Shown piece by piece: positions 1 to 13,869 of a stretch of 64,000 bases of DNA (its first letter is position 1; every line of letters starts with the position of its first letter). The position numbers and the translations under genes are program-made. This DNA comes from Apostichopus japonicus (taxonomy: Eukaryota > Echinodermata > Holothuroidea > Aspidochirotida > Stichopodidae): positions 496,001 through 560,000 of the forward strand of contig NC_092568.1 of NCBI RefSeq assembly GCF_037975245.1, given 5' to 3'. Under the pieces are notes generated by a model. It was not told where the DNA came from. It worked only from the letters and a program-made list of their open reading frames with translations, and made no database searches.

Positions 1-207
1 CTTCCAGATCCGTCGGCAAATCAAATTTTACTTAAAATATGCACCAGATTGCATCTAATGACGTTTCAAATCTAAAAATTTGCCAAAGGGGAGGGGGACA
101 CCCCCTCCCCTTAGACCCCTCCCCCATTTCAGTCACCACTTCCAGATCCGTCGGCAAATCAAATTCTCCACACCCCCCCAACAAAAACCCCTTCGCTACG
201 CCCCTGC
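1..207. repeat. End of a MITE-like repeat cut by the window edge
   Basis: A 27-bp stretch at 1-27 recurs at 139-165. The block is full of short C and G runs and closes near 200 with CGCTACGCCCCTG, which resembles the termini of the hAT-like MITEs at 18165 and 53486 (GGCTACGCGCCTG and GCTACGCCACTG). The left end is outside the window, so its target duplication cannot be tested. The only open frame across it is low complexity and is not a gene. Confidence 0.5.
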
Positions 208-2796
208 ATGAAGTGAATCTCTACACCACACATCAAACTGAAATATACTAATTCTGCATATCAGCCTACTATACTATATGTACCGTAACCAAGTATGCCT
301 CCTTTAAATGTGTGTATAATTTATTTCTGAATTATATTTATCTTTGTATTTTGGATTATGAACTTAATCATTTTGTGTCATGCGTTATGATATGGGGAGA
401 TGGGAAAATAAGAGATGAGGGTATATCAGATGATGTGGCCTACAATAGTAACTGCACGCTAGTCTATTAGTTGCACATATATCGTATACAACAACGTTAT
501 CGGGAGAAATTTAATTTCATATGTACACATCTTCTAACACTTAACTGGAAGGATATACCGCCGTAAGCTTCTCATTACCAATTCAAGAAATAAAAACAAG
601 GGGGACACCGACATTAAATTCTTTATTATTCTTGGTAAGTTATGTTTAATCATTATATTAAAATATTTCAATAATTGCTTTTTTAGTATTGCAAAATAAA
701 CATTGAAACCATAATTGAATCTCGTCGACTGTTGTCAGCTATGTTTAAGGCGAGACCAGTAATACTATAGCAGTAGGCCTACTAGTATAATTAATTATAT
801 TTGAGATAAGTGCAGTTTTGAACTTTAGATAGCATATTTCACACGTTCACATGTGACGGTTGTATTAGCCTGTGTATAAATTATCAAAGCCAGAATATTA
901 TGTGTCATGTTGAATTTTACGCAACACATATACTAAAACAATGTTAACTGATAAATCAAAATGGCATATAAGAAGTTTCACAAAATTGTTTACAAAAATT
1001 GCAATAAATGAAATATATGTCAAGAACTTTTCCTAACTCCCGACCTGTGTCTTAATCGGGATGAGTCCACATATATCTAACGTATCATAACCGATATCAA
1101 CTTAGAGATAATCTAACAATTTAACGAGACTTACCTGTAATCGGTACATAATGTATTTAGTCCCATGAAAATGGCAAACAATTCACATTAATGTGTAAGC
1201 TTTCACTGAAGTCCGGTCGGTTGAATGCATCTCATGGAATCCGAGGTGTTGCATGATGGGAGGTAACACACATATAGTCGTGACGCTTAAAAAATAATTT
1301 CAGTATAAAAATTGAATTGTCATCTCAAAAGACTTGGTATCCCTTAGTGATACTGTAGGCCTACTTCCATGAGACGCAGTTTCGACCAAAGTGAACTAAA
1401 CTTGAAAGTTTCATATATGTAACTATCGATATATTTCCAATTAATTTCAATGCGCTGCATTGACTGTTGCACAGATAGGGCCTTTACTTGGATTTGCGCA
1501 TATAATATTATTCCCAATACCCTTGCACCACTCCTCCCCCTATCCCAGTCGATGCACTGAGTATACATACAAACCCATATACACACATAGGCATATGCTA
1601 TATATGTATTTGACTCATTAGAATCAATTAGCTCAGAGCGGTGATATGCAATAGTGTGAATCCATTCTGTTGTAGTGCCCCTATATACATGCATTACAAT
1701 ATAGTTAGTTAGTAGCAACTATTATCATGGTATCTTGTTTGCTACTACGTTGTTTGTGATGTTCTGTTTTTGTGTTGGTCCCTCATCCAAAACCATAATT
1801 TACTTTAGTTTGTGTAAATTTTCCTGCCCTTAACAATCTATGTTACCCTCAATTTGGTATGTGAAGTTATTAGGGAGTATGCAGCCGTAGCATCGGTCTG
1901 ATGCTTTACCAGCTGAATATAAAAATCAGGCCGAGTGAATCATCATTTCACGAGGTGCGATGACATGAACCCCTGCCCCACCCCTTGCTCATGACACTGT
2001 TAATGGTCAAAAGAAACACCAAGGATCATATATTATGTAAAGTTTCCGTAAAAAAACTAGATGACCTGTGCTGAAAACAGGCTAAATTAATACTATTTTA
2101 ATAAAAACCATTATGTCTATATATTGAATATGATACCGATATTTGGAGAAGAGGAAGGGGGGGGGGGCTATATTTCATTGAGTTTAATTGAGTTTTTCCA
2201 CATCTTTGAATACCACTCTTACAATGCAAAACGAACTTCAAGTACAATGTTGTCTACAATAAACAATTGTTTCTTCTTTCTGTGTCGAATCCTTACAAAT
2301 TTTAGAGGTGATTTGTAATCAGTTTCAGAGTTTGATTCAGGCTGTTTTAAGTACGGTATCGGATACCGGTAGTTAATAACTTGTCCTTATACAACCATCT
2401 ACCAGCAACTTTCGAGATACCTTGTAAACAACGGGACTCAATCGCTGCCATTTCATACTTTATGACTTTACTTGAACATGTGCTTTACGTTGTCAAGACC
2501 TCCCTGGCAATATTATACTACCCTGGATCAGCATGCCTTTTGCATTTTATGCGTAATTCATCATAGTATCATAAAAGCTATTTTCAACAGGAATAATATT
2601 TTCTCTAAATGTTGAAGTTTCACGCATATAAATTTGCCTATCACCAAAAAAAAAAAAAAAAAACACACAAAAACACGTAAAGTTGGTAAGTTTAAATGAT
2701 GCAAACACATACAGTACGACTGTATCTTACAGTTTGACGTTTATATTTACCACCTCAGAATTTCCAGCAAATAAAAAAGAGAGAACAACATTCAAG

Positions 2797-3015
2797 ATGG
2801 GGCTACTTCAGTCCAGAGCCAGAGGACCACCAAGAAAAACCTCTACACGCAGGTCCTCCACGCATTCTACGCGATCATATTCGTCTGGTCAGTCACGTGG
2901 TTCTTCTAAGAAAATGAGTAAGGTTCATACGTTATTTGCTCCACCGACTAAAGACACCGGTAGTAAGAAAACGGGATCCTCGAACTCCGGTGGCAGAAGA
3001 TTTAATGGAATTTGA
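2797..3015 (+). CDS. Hypothetical small basic Ser/Arg-rich ORF
   Basis: A 72-codon frame begins with an ATG in good context (CAAGATGG). The product starts MGLLQSR, where Gly2 could be an N-myristoylation site, and continues as a very basic Ser/Arg/Thr-rich chain. The start was set at 2797 because upstream residues in the same frame look like leader sequence. A second frame overlapping the 3' half (about 2960-3090) reads acidic and Trp-rich and also looks protein-like. The locus could therefore be an exon, a decayed coding fragment or chance. No family is recognised. Confidence 0.22.
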   Translation: MGLLQSRARGPPRKTSTRRSSTHSTRSYSSGQSRGSSKKMSKVHTLFAPPTKDTGSKKTGSSNSGGRRFNGI

Positions 3016-4356
3016 CGACAATTCCCCAGGCCGCATAGCAGAAACGTGGGTTGGCTGGATTCGGACGTGCATTATGGAATTGACCACGACAGCTTTAGGC
3101 TGAATATATATTTTTTTTACCAATATCAACTAATAGTACGAACTAGCGTATACAGGGACGAACGAGACGGCGACGAAGTGTTAGGAAGTTTTACGATTGT
3201 TTTACTTGAAGCACGCGGACGGCGTATACAGGAACGAAGCAGACTAAACCTTCGTTATGATAGCTACAAAAAAAGACTAAAAGAGGCTTCATTATGATGG
3301 CGTACAGAAGGGTATAAGACAAAGATTTCGTTAAAATTTTGTGAGCATGATTTTGGGTGAGAGGAAGTTTCAACACACGAGGAAGTTTTAGCACATAAAT
3401 TTCTCGCTTATTGTTTAAAACAGCCCAAGCAAGCAAGTTAGGCGCTTTGCCTTGAAAGCAGACTTTTTTTTAGAAAGCGGCGAAGGGCGCTGACTTGTAG
3501 GCTATTGGGGGGGGGGGGAGTTCCCCTCCACCAACAGTCCATGCGATGTTAGTGGAACAAGGAACCAACAGAATACCTATCCAGATGACAGTGATTTATG
3601 TTTCTGATGAAAGCGTCGATGTAAAGCCTTACACAGGACGGTGACTATAGACAGCCTAACGAAGCAGCATATACTCATGTAAGCAGCTTAGGCTAATTTG
3701 AGTTAAGGTCGTCATGGTGTATTTCCAATAAACAAGTGTCTACGATATTTGGACCTAAAGGATGCGATGTTCAATACAGAATTTGCTGTTAAGTGTCGCC
3801 GGTGAAATTTTTTTCATTCTAGAAAAACAAAGGAATGAACTTAAAAGTAAAATTACATATAACCTCACAATTAATTTCGTTCAGTTAAATAAATAAAGTA
3901 TATCGTTGTGATTTTATTTCTTCGCGTATACTTTACAGAATGTACAGGAAATTATTTGATTGTCTTTTTGAATACAACTCGAAAATTCACGCTTCTGTAT
4001 GCAATACGAGGACGCTATTTTTTGTTTTCTCTGAGCAAACTGTGTTATATAGGCTACTACCGCCTTTAGTATATATAACTGCAGAATACCACTACTCAAT
4101 TACCACCAGACAATCTTTAAAGACAAGGTCTTAATATTACAGAAATAACATATTTTATAACTATATGAAAACAATCAACCTGATATGCATTTATTTAACG
4201 ACGCATGGTGTATGTAAAGGGAACGACGAATATGGCCGTACACTTTACGTCGGATGGTTAAATCTAATCAACGGTTTCGCTTTTTACCATTTGACACATC
4301 GTCTCAGATACTAAGCCACGTATGGTTACGCAGTAGATGAAAATTCTATTTTATTT

Positions 4357-4440
4357 TAACTGGTCAGGACTCGAATCCACGACCTCCATGCATGCTTGGT
4401 GTTGTTTCAAAGCTTCTTATATGCCACTAATACAGCTTTT
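4357..4440 (-). repeat. tRNA-derived SINE relic
   Basis: On the minus strand a good pol III B box (GGATTCGAGTCC, complement near 4367-4379) lies downstream of an A-box-like stretch (about 4416-4433), with the spacing of a tRNA. The internal arms do not fold into a clean cloverleaf and A-rich sequence follows, so it fits a tRNA-derived SINE head better than a working tRNA. Confidence 0.4.
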
Positions 4441-6187
4441 ATCGAATCTATTAATTCAGCAGCATACTCTATATAAGTGCCCTATTGATTTACACACTAC
4501 ATCGTCAAGGTAATGTGGTCTCTTAGGGCCTCACTATAGATAGCTGACAGGTTGACTATTCATGGCACCTTCAGTTTCCCGCATCATAGGCATGCAGATA
4601 TTAAGCAACTAGAACCAAGTTCTAGTCACTTGTTAACAAGCAGCTTCCCCCCTTTGAAGGCCTAATGTGGTCTCAACCTTGCCTCTATTTCCCCAAATTT
4701 CACACCAAGTGTACTACCATGCATGTGCAACTTGACATCCAAGCCACAGAAACCAAATCCTGTTTTGCAACATATCGATCAGATGTTCTTCTTTTGCTGT
4801 TCGGTAATTTTCTTGAAATGGGAGAACATTATGGCGGATTGATAGACTCTTTGGAGTATGCCATCTTAAGACAGTTATCATGTCCGTTTCCGGATGATTC
4901 TGTACGGTCAGGTTATAGCCGAAATGTAGCGACTGGATGCTAGTTCACTTGAGAGTATAGAGCGCCAAAAGGGCAAAAATAATCCATTGCTTACCATGAG
5001 AACCCAGCGTAGAGGCAACACCAAACTCAATAACAGCATCCAAACTAATAGTATCATTAAATAGTGGCGACATATACTGCAATTGTACTTGATAAGACGA
5101 TTGCTGTTCATGCGTTTGTTTTTTACGCCATGATTATTATCTGTTTAGTTCCCTAGCAACGACGATTAGTTTCGGCACTCTTGGCCGTTCCATAGAAGCG
5201 AGAGAAGGTTACAGTATTTTTGCCTTCCTCATAAACAATGTATGAGTCTTCGAACAATTAAATTAATAAGTTTACTAAGAAATTCATCCTTTTATTTCCT
5301 GTTATATTTGTAATATTTCAAATTATCAAACCGTAATGTACGAATTTGCATCTTTGTGGTGAATTTCAAATAATATAATTTTACTATGCTCGGTAAGAAG
5401 AATAGAAAGGTATACAAGTCGCTCTTTTGCCTTAGCACAAAAAAATGACGATTGTATAAGCATACTGAAGAAAATCAGATTTAAAATGTAGCTTAAAGAG
5501 TGGCCGCCGGCATTTTTTTCAATACATTATAATGTATGACAACTTAAATTGTATTATATATGAAACTGTTCAATAGTCACCTTACAGTAATTTCTGCCTT
5601 AACCCTTAATAATATATACTCGATAGGGTTTACGTGTAAAGGTAAAAATAAAATACGGTTTTGTCACGTTTCTACTACGAGAACAGTTTTTCAAAGAGAA
5701 AAATAATATTAATAAAGAATTATAAAATTCAGAAAAGCAAAACAAAACGAGTAAAATTGTTTTTTTTTTAAGTATGTAGGTTTAAAATTCTTATTATGAT
5801 AAACAAAGAATTGTAAACCTTCATACTGTTTTATAAAAGGTTTTTTGATCTGTTGTGTTTTGCTTTCTGTTTTCCATTGTTCTTTATTATTCTTATTCTT
5901 TTTTAGCAATTCCTTGTGTAAACATGTGAGCAAGTTTCGAAACAGGTTTGTTCAATTACATGTTAAAACTATTATACCTATTTTCTTACAGTTATAACTA
6001 CCGCTAATTTCATTTCTACCCAACAATGATCGGACTCAAAACGTGTGATCGGTGACAGAGTTTTATTAACAAGTTCATCTTCTACCCCCCCCCCCCAAGG
6101 GGAAGGCCCCAATGTGTCGTCTACCAACTACAGTGATATATACATATATAAATATATATAATATACCTATACGGTAACTTACAGCAT

Positions 6188-6225
6188 GTTGTTACTCGAG
6201 TTTCACGCCTGCAGGCGTACGGTAC
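6188..6225 (-). ncRNA. Degraded hammerhead-like motif
   Basis: The minus strand reads a short self-complementary stem (CGCCTGCAGGCG) followed by TGAAACTCGAGTAAC. This is the same GAAA plus 3' stem-I arrangement as the better preserved motif at 21992-22031. The expected upstream CTGATGA core is not intact. It is probably a remnant of a Penelope-like element terminal repeat, since such repeats are known to carry hammerhead ribozymes. Confidence 0.35.
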
Positions 6226-6906
6226 ATAATCTCTCTCATCACCTAGATAAGAACCAAATGCAACTTATAATAAAGTGACTACCACCACTACCCCCCCCCG
6301 TTTCCCCAACCCTCGGTACCGTAGCACCCTATGAACTCTGGAATGGAAGGGACAGTATGCCCCAATAATAATGTTGTCGATCGTAGACTAACCTAGAAAC
6401 TCGAAAAATCGTAAACATAAATTTCCTTCAAAATCGCAAAATGTAGCACCATTTTACATGCAAGCATATCATATATTTAAACCCTGCTCCAGACACAAAT
6501 CGATAACGGAATATTAAGCCCCTCTCAAACGAACACTGTGGATCCGATACCTCCAATATGAAACTCCTTCAGTTGCTCATGTACCAACCTTCCACACTGT
6601 CCTGTATCAGTCGCAATGAGACGTGATCAATATTTGGTATTGGATGTGGTCTCACCTCGTTTATGGAACATCCATTCGTGGTCCAATCTATCTCAAACCC
6701 TCTAAGCTCTCTTTGCCTCCCACCCAGCGCGCTTCTCCCTTCCTCGCTGCCCGAAATATTCACGCACTCGATATACGCCGATGGAACATAATATTACATA
6801 ATGACTTAGCGCTGTCTTTTACACACTTTGGTAATTTGAACTATGCTACATAACGCATTATTTGCATAGCCCTATAAATCGTAGGCCATGTAAATATATA
6901 TACTGA

Positions 6907-7812
6907 CTATATGGTAGGTAACCGTTGAATGGTAGAATTATTTCCAGTCATTTCAACGTTAGGAATTGAAATCTCACTCCGCTGACGGTAGAATCGATTT
7001 GGCAATTGTGGCATACCATTGGCAATAAATCCCGGTTTATCCATCACCGGGAGACTCTGTACCCTTCTAGCTGGAAATTCCGGTAAGTCGTCGGCAAGTA
7101 AGCGTAATTCTCTTTCTTTCTTTAACCGATCCAATTCTTTCCTCTCTTCTGCTGCTCTTTCTAACTCTTCCTTCGTTTTAAGACTTTCGGGGGGAAGTTC
7201 GGTAATTGGAGGAAGGTTCAAACCCACGTGATCAAACGAACGTCCGTTCATCGAAGGTAAACCTACGTAGTTCCGGAATGAATCTCTCGATACAAATTCT
7301 TTGCTATAGGCGGGAACACTCCGCCTCTGTCGTTCTAATTTCGCCAATGATCGCTGCAGCTGTCGAAATTGTCGATCTAGGACGGAAACATTGTACTCTT
7401 TTTCGCCATCGATTCTCTTCACTACAGAGTCGTAACGGCTCCTTTCGACGTCATTAAGTACGGATGCCCGAGAAGCGTTTCTCTTCATTTGTCGAGTTAT
7501 CGATGAAAATTTTGCAAATGTAGCCGACTCGGATTTCCCAAATGGCATATTGCTCTCACCGGAGAGGGCGCATGCCTTCAATGGATCAAGGTAGTTTCCT
7601 ACAAATAAATAAATAGAACGTTAATAGAACTTGATGTTGAATGAATTCAACATTTTTTTATTACTTCGTTTATTGAAATGATATATACTTGACTATAAAA
7701 CCAACGCGATATAAAACATATATAGAAATCGTCACCAAAATCACCGCAAACATGATTTTTGTAAATTTATTTGTGACAGATTGTCACAAACCAAACAGTT
7801 TTCAACCAAACA

Positions 7813-7847
<35 letters not shown>

Positions 7848-8033
7848 CTATATATATATATTCTCACGGCGATCATCATGCTGTAACTTACAATATAGGT
7901 ATACTATATTATATTATTTGCTCTACATCTACGTTTTGAGCACTCTTGCAGCAGGAAGTGAACAATTTAATCTTTGTTATGTACCTCTTGGTTTTGAAGT
8001 ATTACTAATGCTGGACGCTCCATCCTCCGCCAT
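6907..8033 (-). CDS. Unrecognised 246-aa coiled-coil protein, two coding exons
   Basis: Coding exon 1 is 8033-7985 (16 codons plus one base, donor GTACAT). Coding exon 2 is 7598-6907 (acceptor TTTGTAG, stop TAG at 6907-6909). Phases match (1/1) and give a 246-residue product starting MAEDGASSISN. An acceptor at about 8051 just upstream of the ATG implies at least one further 5' untranslated exon. Residues 62-109 and about 150-185 are charged heptad-like helices; the C-terminal third is Pro/Arg rich. There is no signal peptide, membrane segment or enzyme motif. I do not recognise the family. An alternative upstream ATG at 8041 is out of frame with exon 2. No clear AATAAA signal follows the stop within 100 bp. 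Splicing consistency and coding character support a real gene; the function is unknown. Confidence 0.72.
7814..7861. repeat. (TA)n microsatellite
   Basis: Near-perfect TA dinucleotide run in the single intron of the upstream coiled-coil gene. Confidence 0.9.
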
Positions 8034-10916
8034 GATGCCATTGAGTTGTCTGAAAGTATGAATATGAAACAAGATATCATTGGTCTGTTATATATACAAA
8101 AGCTACTTAAACACACTGTAAAGGCGGCGAATAATCTTAAAGGTCATCAGTAATTTCTCTCGCAAATATGCAAGAAAGTCGAATAATTTCTACGCGTGTT
8201 CATATTTCAACAAGCATATTTCTACCACCTGCATGTATCTCTCATTCAGACATCTTGTTGTCTATATAACTCTGCAATACCCCATGGCTCTAGGTGGGGT
8301 GGGGGAATCGGGGAGGGGTTAAACCTGATGAGAAAAGCGGGGGTCAGAGGGGACACAACCCGCGCTCAATTTGGAAGCCAGCAAAATATGAGGGGGAGCC
8401 CAGAAAAATATATAATTAACTTGAGAGAAAGGGATACGAAGGGGACTCGGTGCACGGAGCTGGCTATGGACTCCTCTGTTGGTGGGAAACTGGGAAGGGA
8501 AGAACAACCAAGAAAGCACTTTCTGAAATCTCTAATAATATTTAATTATTACACTTTTAGGCTTACTGAAGACTTAAGAGTTTGCTTTCCGATAACTTAC
8601 ACTCATATTTTTGGCTTTATCGTAACATTAATGTAACGAACAAACATGCTCTCTGTTATTTATTTGTTTTACATATAAAATATCACGAGAAGAAGTTAAA
8701 CCAATCTTTCAATTGTTATTGGCCCAACAAAAATTAACAGCATATTATAATTTGCAAGCAGCCCGATATATGAAATGACGTTAACTCACCATAATCTATC
8801 AAACTGTCCGAATTAATAGTAAAATAGCAATTTAGAAACCGTAACGCCGTGAGTGGATTTCTTACACTTTCCTGAGCGAGCAAAATCAATTGTGTAACAT
8901 CTGAGTTTTCCGTCCTTTAACAAAACAGCCTACCATGCCCTGAACCAGTAACGTGTGATGGTTACAACATATGTGTCGTCTATATGCTATTGTAACATAA
9001 TGAGCCTTGCATGAAATTTGACTGTATGCATGACGAGTAACAGTGATTGAATGTTTCTGTCTTCATGTACTTTTCTAATTAGTTGCCATACCGACAAACA
9101 GATTGCTTCAAAGTGACAATAGGCTTTTATCCGATTGCTTTTACTTCAAACCAATAAATGCCCCTCTCCAGCCCACTCTTTGTAGACTATAAATAGGATT
9201 TTATGTTTGCACATTCCCCCACTAAATTTGATCAGCAAATAGAAAGTTCGGAAGCAGTCGCTATTCTGAAAACAATGAGACACAAGTATATACGGTGTAC
9301 AAAAGGTGCCATTCTGCGAAAGACGATATTTCAGATGTCTAGAAGTGACAAATTCGAACTGACCATTACGTGACGTAGTGTTCCTGTTCAGTTTATAGCT
9401 GCATGTACAAAAGCAACCAGATATCACATTTGCATATCCCGTGCGGCTTACACATGTGACAAAATGACGGTGGATTTTTATGAATTAGAAATGATTTAGA
9501 TTAACTTTCTATCACTGAAGGTATGATAATACAGTTACCTATCAGTTTCATCTAAGAATTTATTTTGCGCATGTGCAGTAAGACTCATGGCCATGGTTAT
9601 TGTTGATCAAAACTTTGAATGTTACTGGTATTTAAGAGATGTTTAGATATGTCAACATGAATTATAGTCGCTAGTAATAAAATTGCAAATGTTGAAAATG
9701 TGAAGAAAATGCTCGAGTTTTTACATTTCGAGCCTGTTACGTCATAAGGGTTAAATGTTACAGAGACTAGAGAGAAAGTTCTTTATTCGAAAGTTATGTT
9801 TAATCAATTGCAGACAATTTTCATTTAGATCAATATCCTAGATTTAAAAACTCATATTAGAGTAGTCCCGTATTTTATTGATAAACTTGTTGGTTGTTGT
9901 GTTGGAAACTTAAAATGAAAGAGAAACCGTTTGAGACAGGCAAAAAGAATTTATACCCGTTTTCGAAGTTAAGTAATAAATTGTATTTCTTATGATAACT
10001 ACCTTGTACCGAACTAAACTCATTGAATAAAATTAAGATTAAATGAACATTATTTTACATTCATACATAGTTATGTAAATGTTTCGTCTCTATGCACGGT
10101 TTATGGGTAAATGATTGAATCAACTATATGCAACCTTTATTCAGGTTACGTAACTCTAAATCCTCCAACTTAAAACGAGTATGAACGAGAAAAGAAATTA
10201 AAAATAAGAATAGATATGCAATAAACTTTTTTTGTTTTTTTTTAAACGAAACTAGATGGTTTATTCTAGTAACTTACCAGATTCTACCTTCTTCACTATC
10301 AGAATCTCCTAAACTTCTTATTCCCAAAACAAATACAGCGGAAACAGCATACCGCCCAGAAAGTTTATGAAACCGATCTTTGGCTTAAAGTAACTGTGTG
10401 TTTTGTCCCCCACATAATGTAAGACGTCTGAAGTTCCTTTCGGATAAGGCCGTTTAGTTACCGAACACACATATTAGGCCTACCTCAGTCAAACATCTGT
10501 CAATCGCCTGTTGAGACTGTTGCGTAATATATAGGCCTAGTCATAAAGGCCTACACTTACTAACTGTGTGTCTAATAACTGCTTCAGTGTGATAGACACC
10601 GGGACCATTCACTTTCAAGATCTTAATACTGTCATTTTCAAGGTAAATCCTCTTTCCTTTCAATCCTGTGTTTCTTAGATCTCGATCATTTTGACATTGT
10701 CATTCTCCGTCAGAGTATAGCAAGTAACCAACTTAACAAGATAGAATTATCGATTGATGGGCTCAAACTTAATCAAGCGTAAAGACTTTGTGTGTGTGTG
10801 TGGGTTTCAGTATTGACTGAATCATTAGTAAATTGAAAGTGTGTGACGTAAGCAAACAGCGTTGCACGCTCAACTGATTTTTGTCGTCATCAACGTGAAC
10901 TTTGAGAAACGCCTAA

Positions 10917-11140
10917 GGCACGCCAACGGGGCCATACTACGGAAGTAATTATACGACCGTATGCTACTTCCGCGGGTCATATCGGTAGCGTTTCTGTCTA
11001 CTATACGAGTGCCCAAAACAACTTGAATTTTCGGCGACGACATACATATCGATAACGCTGCATTAAGAACCCTGCACTAATTGGTTGATTCTAGAACGTG
11101 TAGTAGCTGCCAGCCCCTGTAATGGCCCCGTCGGCTTGCC
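10917..11140. mobile_element. Inverted-repeat (MITE-like) element, 224 bp
   Basis: Terminal inverted repeats of about 23 bp: GGCACGCCAACGGGGCCAT at the left and the complement of GGCAAGCCGACGGGGCCAT at the right. An inner imperfect palindrome at 10938-10974 carries two opposed GGAAGTA motifs. No ORF is present. No clear target duplication was found, so the family is not assigned. Confidence 0.6.
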
Positions 11141-11842
11141 ATAAACTTTGTAGCTGTATACATACCTGCAACAGGGAACCTCCCGCAGCAGACATGATAT
11201 CAATTACAGAAACTGTTCGTGGTTAAAGGCATGGATTTGCAATTTCGTGTGGTTATTCCGAAGTTGTCAAATTCGTGCAACCTTAAAATTTGAGTTACAT
11301 CATGTATGTCATCTGAAGACATGGTGACAAGCTATCGCGCCCTGACGATGGGGGTGGGGGTTAAATTTAAGGGCTAGCTTTCCTCTTATGGGGAAAACGA
11401 TATATGTAAAACGGACATTCATGAAAATGATATCAGATTTGAAGTTCATATTGCTATATGTCTAGTAGATTGAGACAGTTGGACAACTGCTACTGTTCGC
11501 AAAGTGTCTTTCTGTGTCCAAAGCTACTCACCATCGTGAAAGCATTTTTGTAGGTATTACATTTTTTAGAGAGTAAAAAATACAGATTTGTCAATTGTGT
11601 AAACCAATAAAATCTGTCTGCGAGGGAAAGAGCTCAGAGTATGACAGTAAAATGAAGAATCTGACACATGGGTAACTATCATAGCACTTTCTTCTTTCTA
11701 TAGGCTATTTGCGGGCAATAAAAAACGCCCTTTAATACTGATCAAACTGGTCAGGAATCGTACCTACTAAGTTTCATTTACCAACTACAACACCCACTTC
11801 TTGTGGTTTGCCCTATGCAGGTATAGTTGCTCCGAATAGGCC

Positions 11843-12036
11843 TAGTAACTACTTGCTCTAAGCCTAGCAGAGAGTCATGATTGGTAACTCCTTGCTCTAA
11901 GCATAGCAGAGAGTTGTGATTGGTAACTCCTTGCTCTCAGCATAGCAGAGAGTTGTGATTGGTAACTCCTTGCTCTAAGCCTAGAAGAGAGTCATGATTG
12001 GTAACTCCTTGCTCTAAGCCTAGCAGAGAGTTGATT
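11843..12036. repeat. 39-bp minisatellite, about five copies
   Basis: The unit includes GGTAACTCCTTGCTCTAAGC followed by a CTAGCAGAGAG arm, so each copy can form a short hairpin (GCTCT/AGAG). Copies differ by one to three bases; the first and last are incomplete. Confidence 0.85.
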
Positions 12037-12889
12037 GGTACAGGGATCTGCATAAGGGATCATGCCGTAGAAGAAAAGCTGCTTAGTCGTATACAATGTT
12101 TGGAAAACATATTTACCTCAGTTTAAAGTATAGGCTACAAATGATGGTGTGTGATGAGCAGCAGGAGGGCTTCCATTAACGGTGACATCCTGTATAGATT
12201 ATATGTAGCTTATAACGTGGATCCAATGCCAGTAAATATGGCCGCAGTAGCTCCTACTACAAAACCATTACCACAAGAAAGATATTTTGCGACATCCAAA
12301 CACAGAAATGCGCATGTAAATTGCAATAACTAACTATATACAACATACCTGCCCGTCTAATCAATGACATATATGAACCTTTCACTCCCTGCGGGTACGA
12401 TTTTGTTAACCTCTTGGTACAGTTACCATAGCAACAGGTCGCTGTAGGTGCGCGGGCTGATTTGCCGCAAATATTTGTCACTTACAGACTACTAACACAA
12501 CAACCTCGAATAAAACTTGGGAAATTAAAGGAGACGATAAAACACACAATACAACTGGCGTAAGTTATCAAACAAGGAAAAGAAACGAGAAACTAACAGG
12601 TCGACGTTCGAATAGAATATCCACATGTTTTATACTAACTGTTCGTGTCACCCGTGAGAATTGTCTCCTGTACGTAGCCCACACAACATGCAAGTAAAGA
12701 TAATCCATACAACATGAAATGTGACTATTACTTTTCCGATCCTGGCAGAAAGAACACAGGTTTAGTGATTATTTGTCGCGTTTTATAACAAGGTAAATTG
12801 TTGTTACACTGCATAAAAGATATTCAAATTTTGATCATTTTTATTGGCATCCAATTTTCAGCAAGGAATTTTTTTTTTTTTTGCACTTA

Positions 12890-13530
12890 TTTCTCCATAT
12901 CAATCCCTTAGGTTATCATCGCTTTACTTTGATCTCTGTAAATCCCAAATGAACTCTGACAACCACAAAAACCAACAGAGTTCTTTACTACTTCAAGGTG
13001 GATCAATTTACTATGTATGAAGTTCATGAAAGTTTTAAAAGGTATCTGTTTACGACCTTTCAGCCTATTGCTGACTTTTGACATTAAATGACCCTTTTCC
13101 CTCTACTAAAGACCTAAAGGATTCTGATATGTACTAAGGTGGATCCACTTACCAAGTATGACAATCATCCGAGCTTACCTCTTAAGATATTGCTTACTGG
13201 GTTATCATACGTTGACCTGCATTGACCTCAAGGGGCAATAACACAAAGGCTTATTGTAAACACTTCAATGTGGACCTACACAAGTATTAAGTTCATCCAA
13301 ATTATACCATTGGAACTATTGGAATTATACTATCCAATTTGACCTTAACTTCAAGTGACATTGACCCCTAAAAAACAAACCCCACATAAATATCTGCATA
13401 TACCGAGTATGAATTTCAACCACATTGTCCATTTGAGTCAGTGTTTACAAGCCAAGGCACCACTAACACATACCATCACCATTACATACATTCCTCATGT
13501 CTAGTGTGCAGAATGATAACAATGAAATGC
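12890..13530. repeat. Paragraph-type dispersed repeat
   Basis: Successive blocks of roughly 130 bp share phrases of the type 'aaggtggatc', 'tgacctcaa' and 'ccgagtatgaa'. They recall the block-structured repeat at 22400-23580. No terminal repeats or ORF were found, and exact limits are unclear. Confidence 0.4.
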
Positions 13531-13869
13531 AGAAAATAGAAGCTGCTTAAATGCTCCCCTGTTCTGGAAATTTAAAGATCGGGAGAAAGAACAGACTAAT
13601 TACATCTCATTGGCCCATTTTGGTTGGCATGCATATTGTATGCCACACTTTAGGATATATGTTAAGCTATACAGTTTAGCAGCAGGGGAGGGGGTAGGAA
13701 TGAATAACATGGAATATCTTATAGAGAAAAGAAAAAAATGATGAACACACTACAAACTTAATTCATTAATTTCTTTCAATCAAAATGTATTGCATATGTT
13801 GAAAAACAGGAATACTCATGTGACTCAAATTGTAATTCACTTTATTTCTAATTAAGGTTTAACTGTCTA

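Larger units (their letters stand above)
208..6906. other. Intergenic stretch with no confident gene
   Basis: About 6.7 kb, AT-rich. Apart from the small open frame at 2797-3015, a tRNA-like relic near 4357-4440 and a hammerhead-like relic near 6188-6225, I see no exon with convincing coding character. Short poly-C and poly-G runs occur near 2157, 3508, 6086 and 6290. The translated frames here are short, Cys/Tyr-rich and not protein-like. Confidence 0.6.

Noticed and set aside
1344-1718. 124-codon minus-strand frame
   Set aside because: Composition is Tyr/Ile/Cys-rich, as expected from AT-rich noncoding DNA; no start context or splice support.
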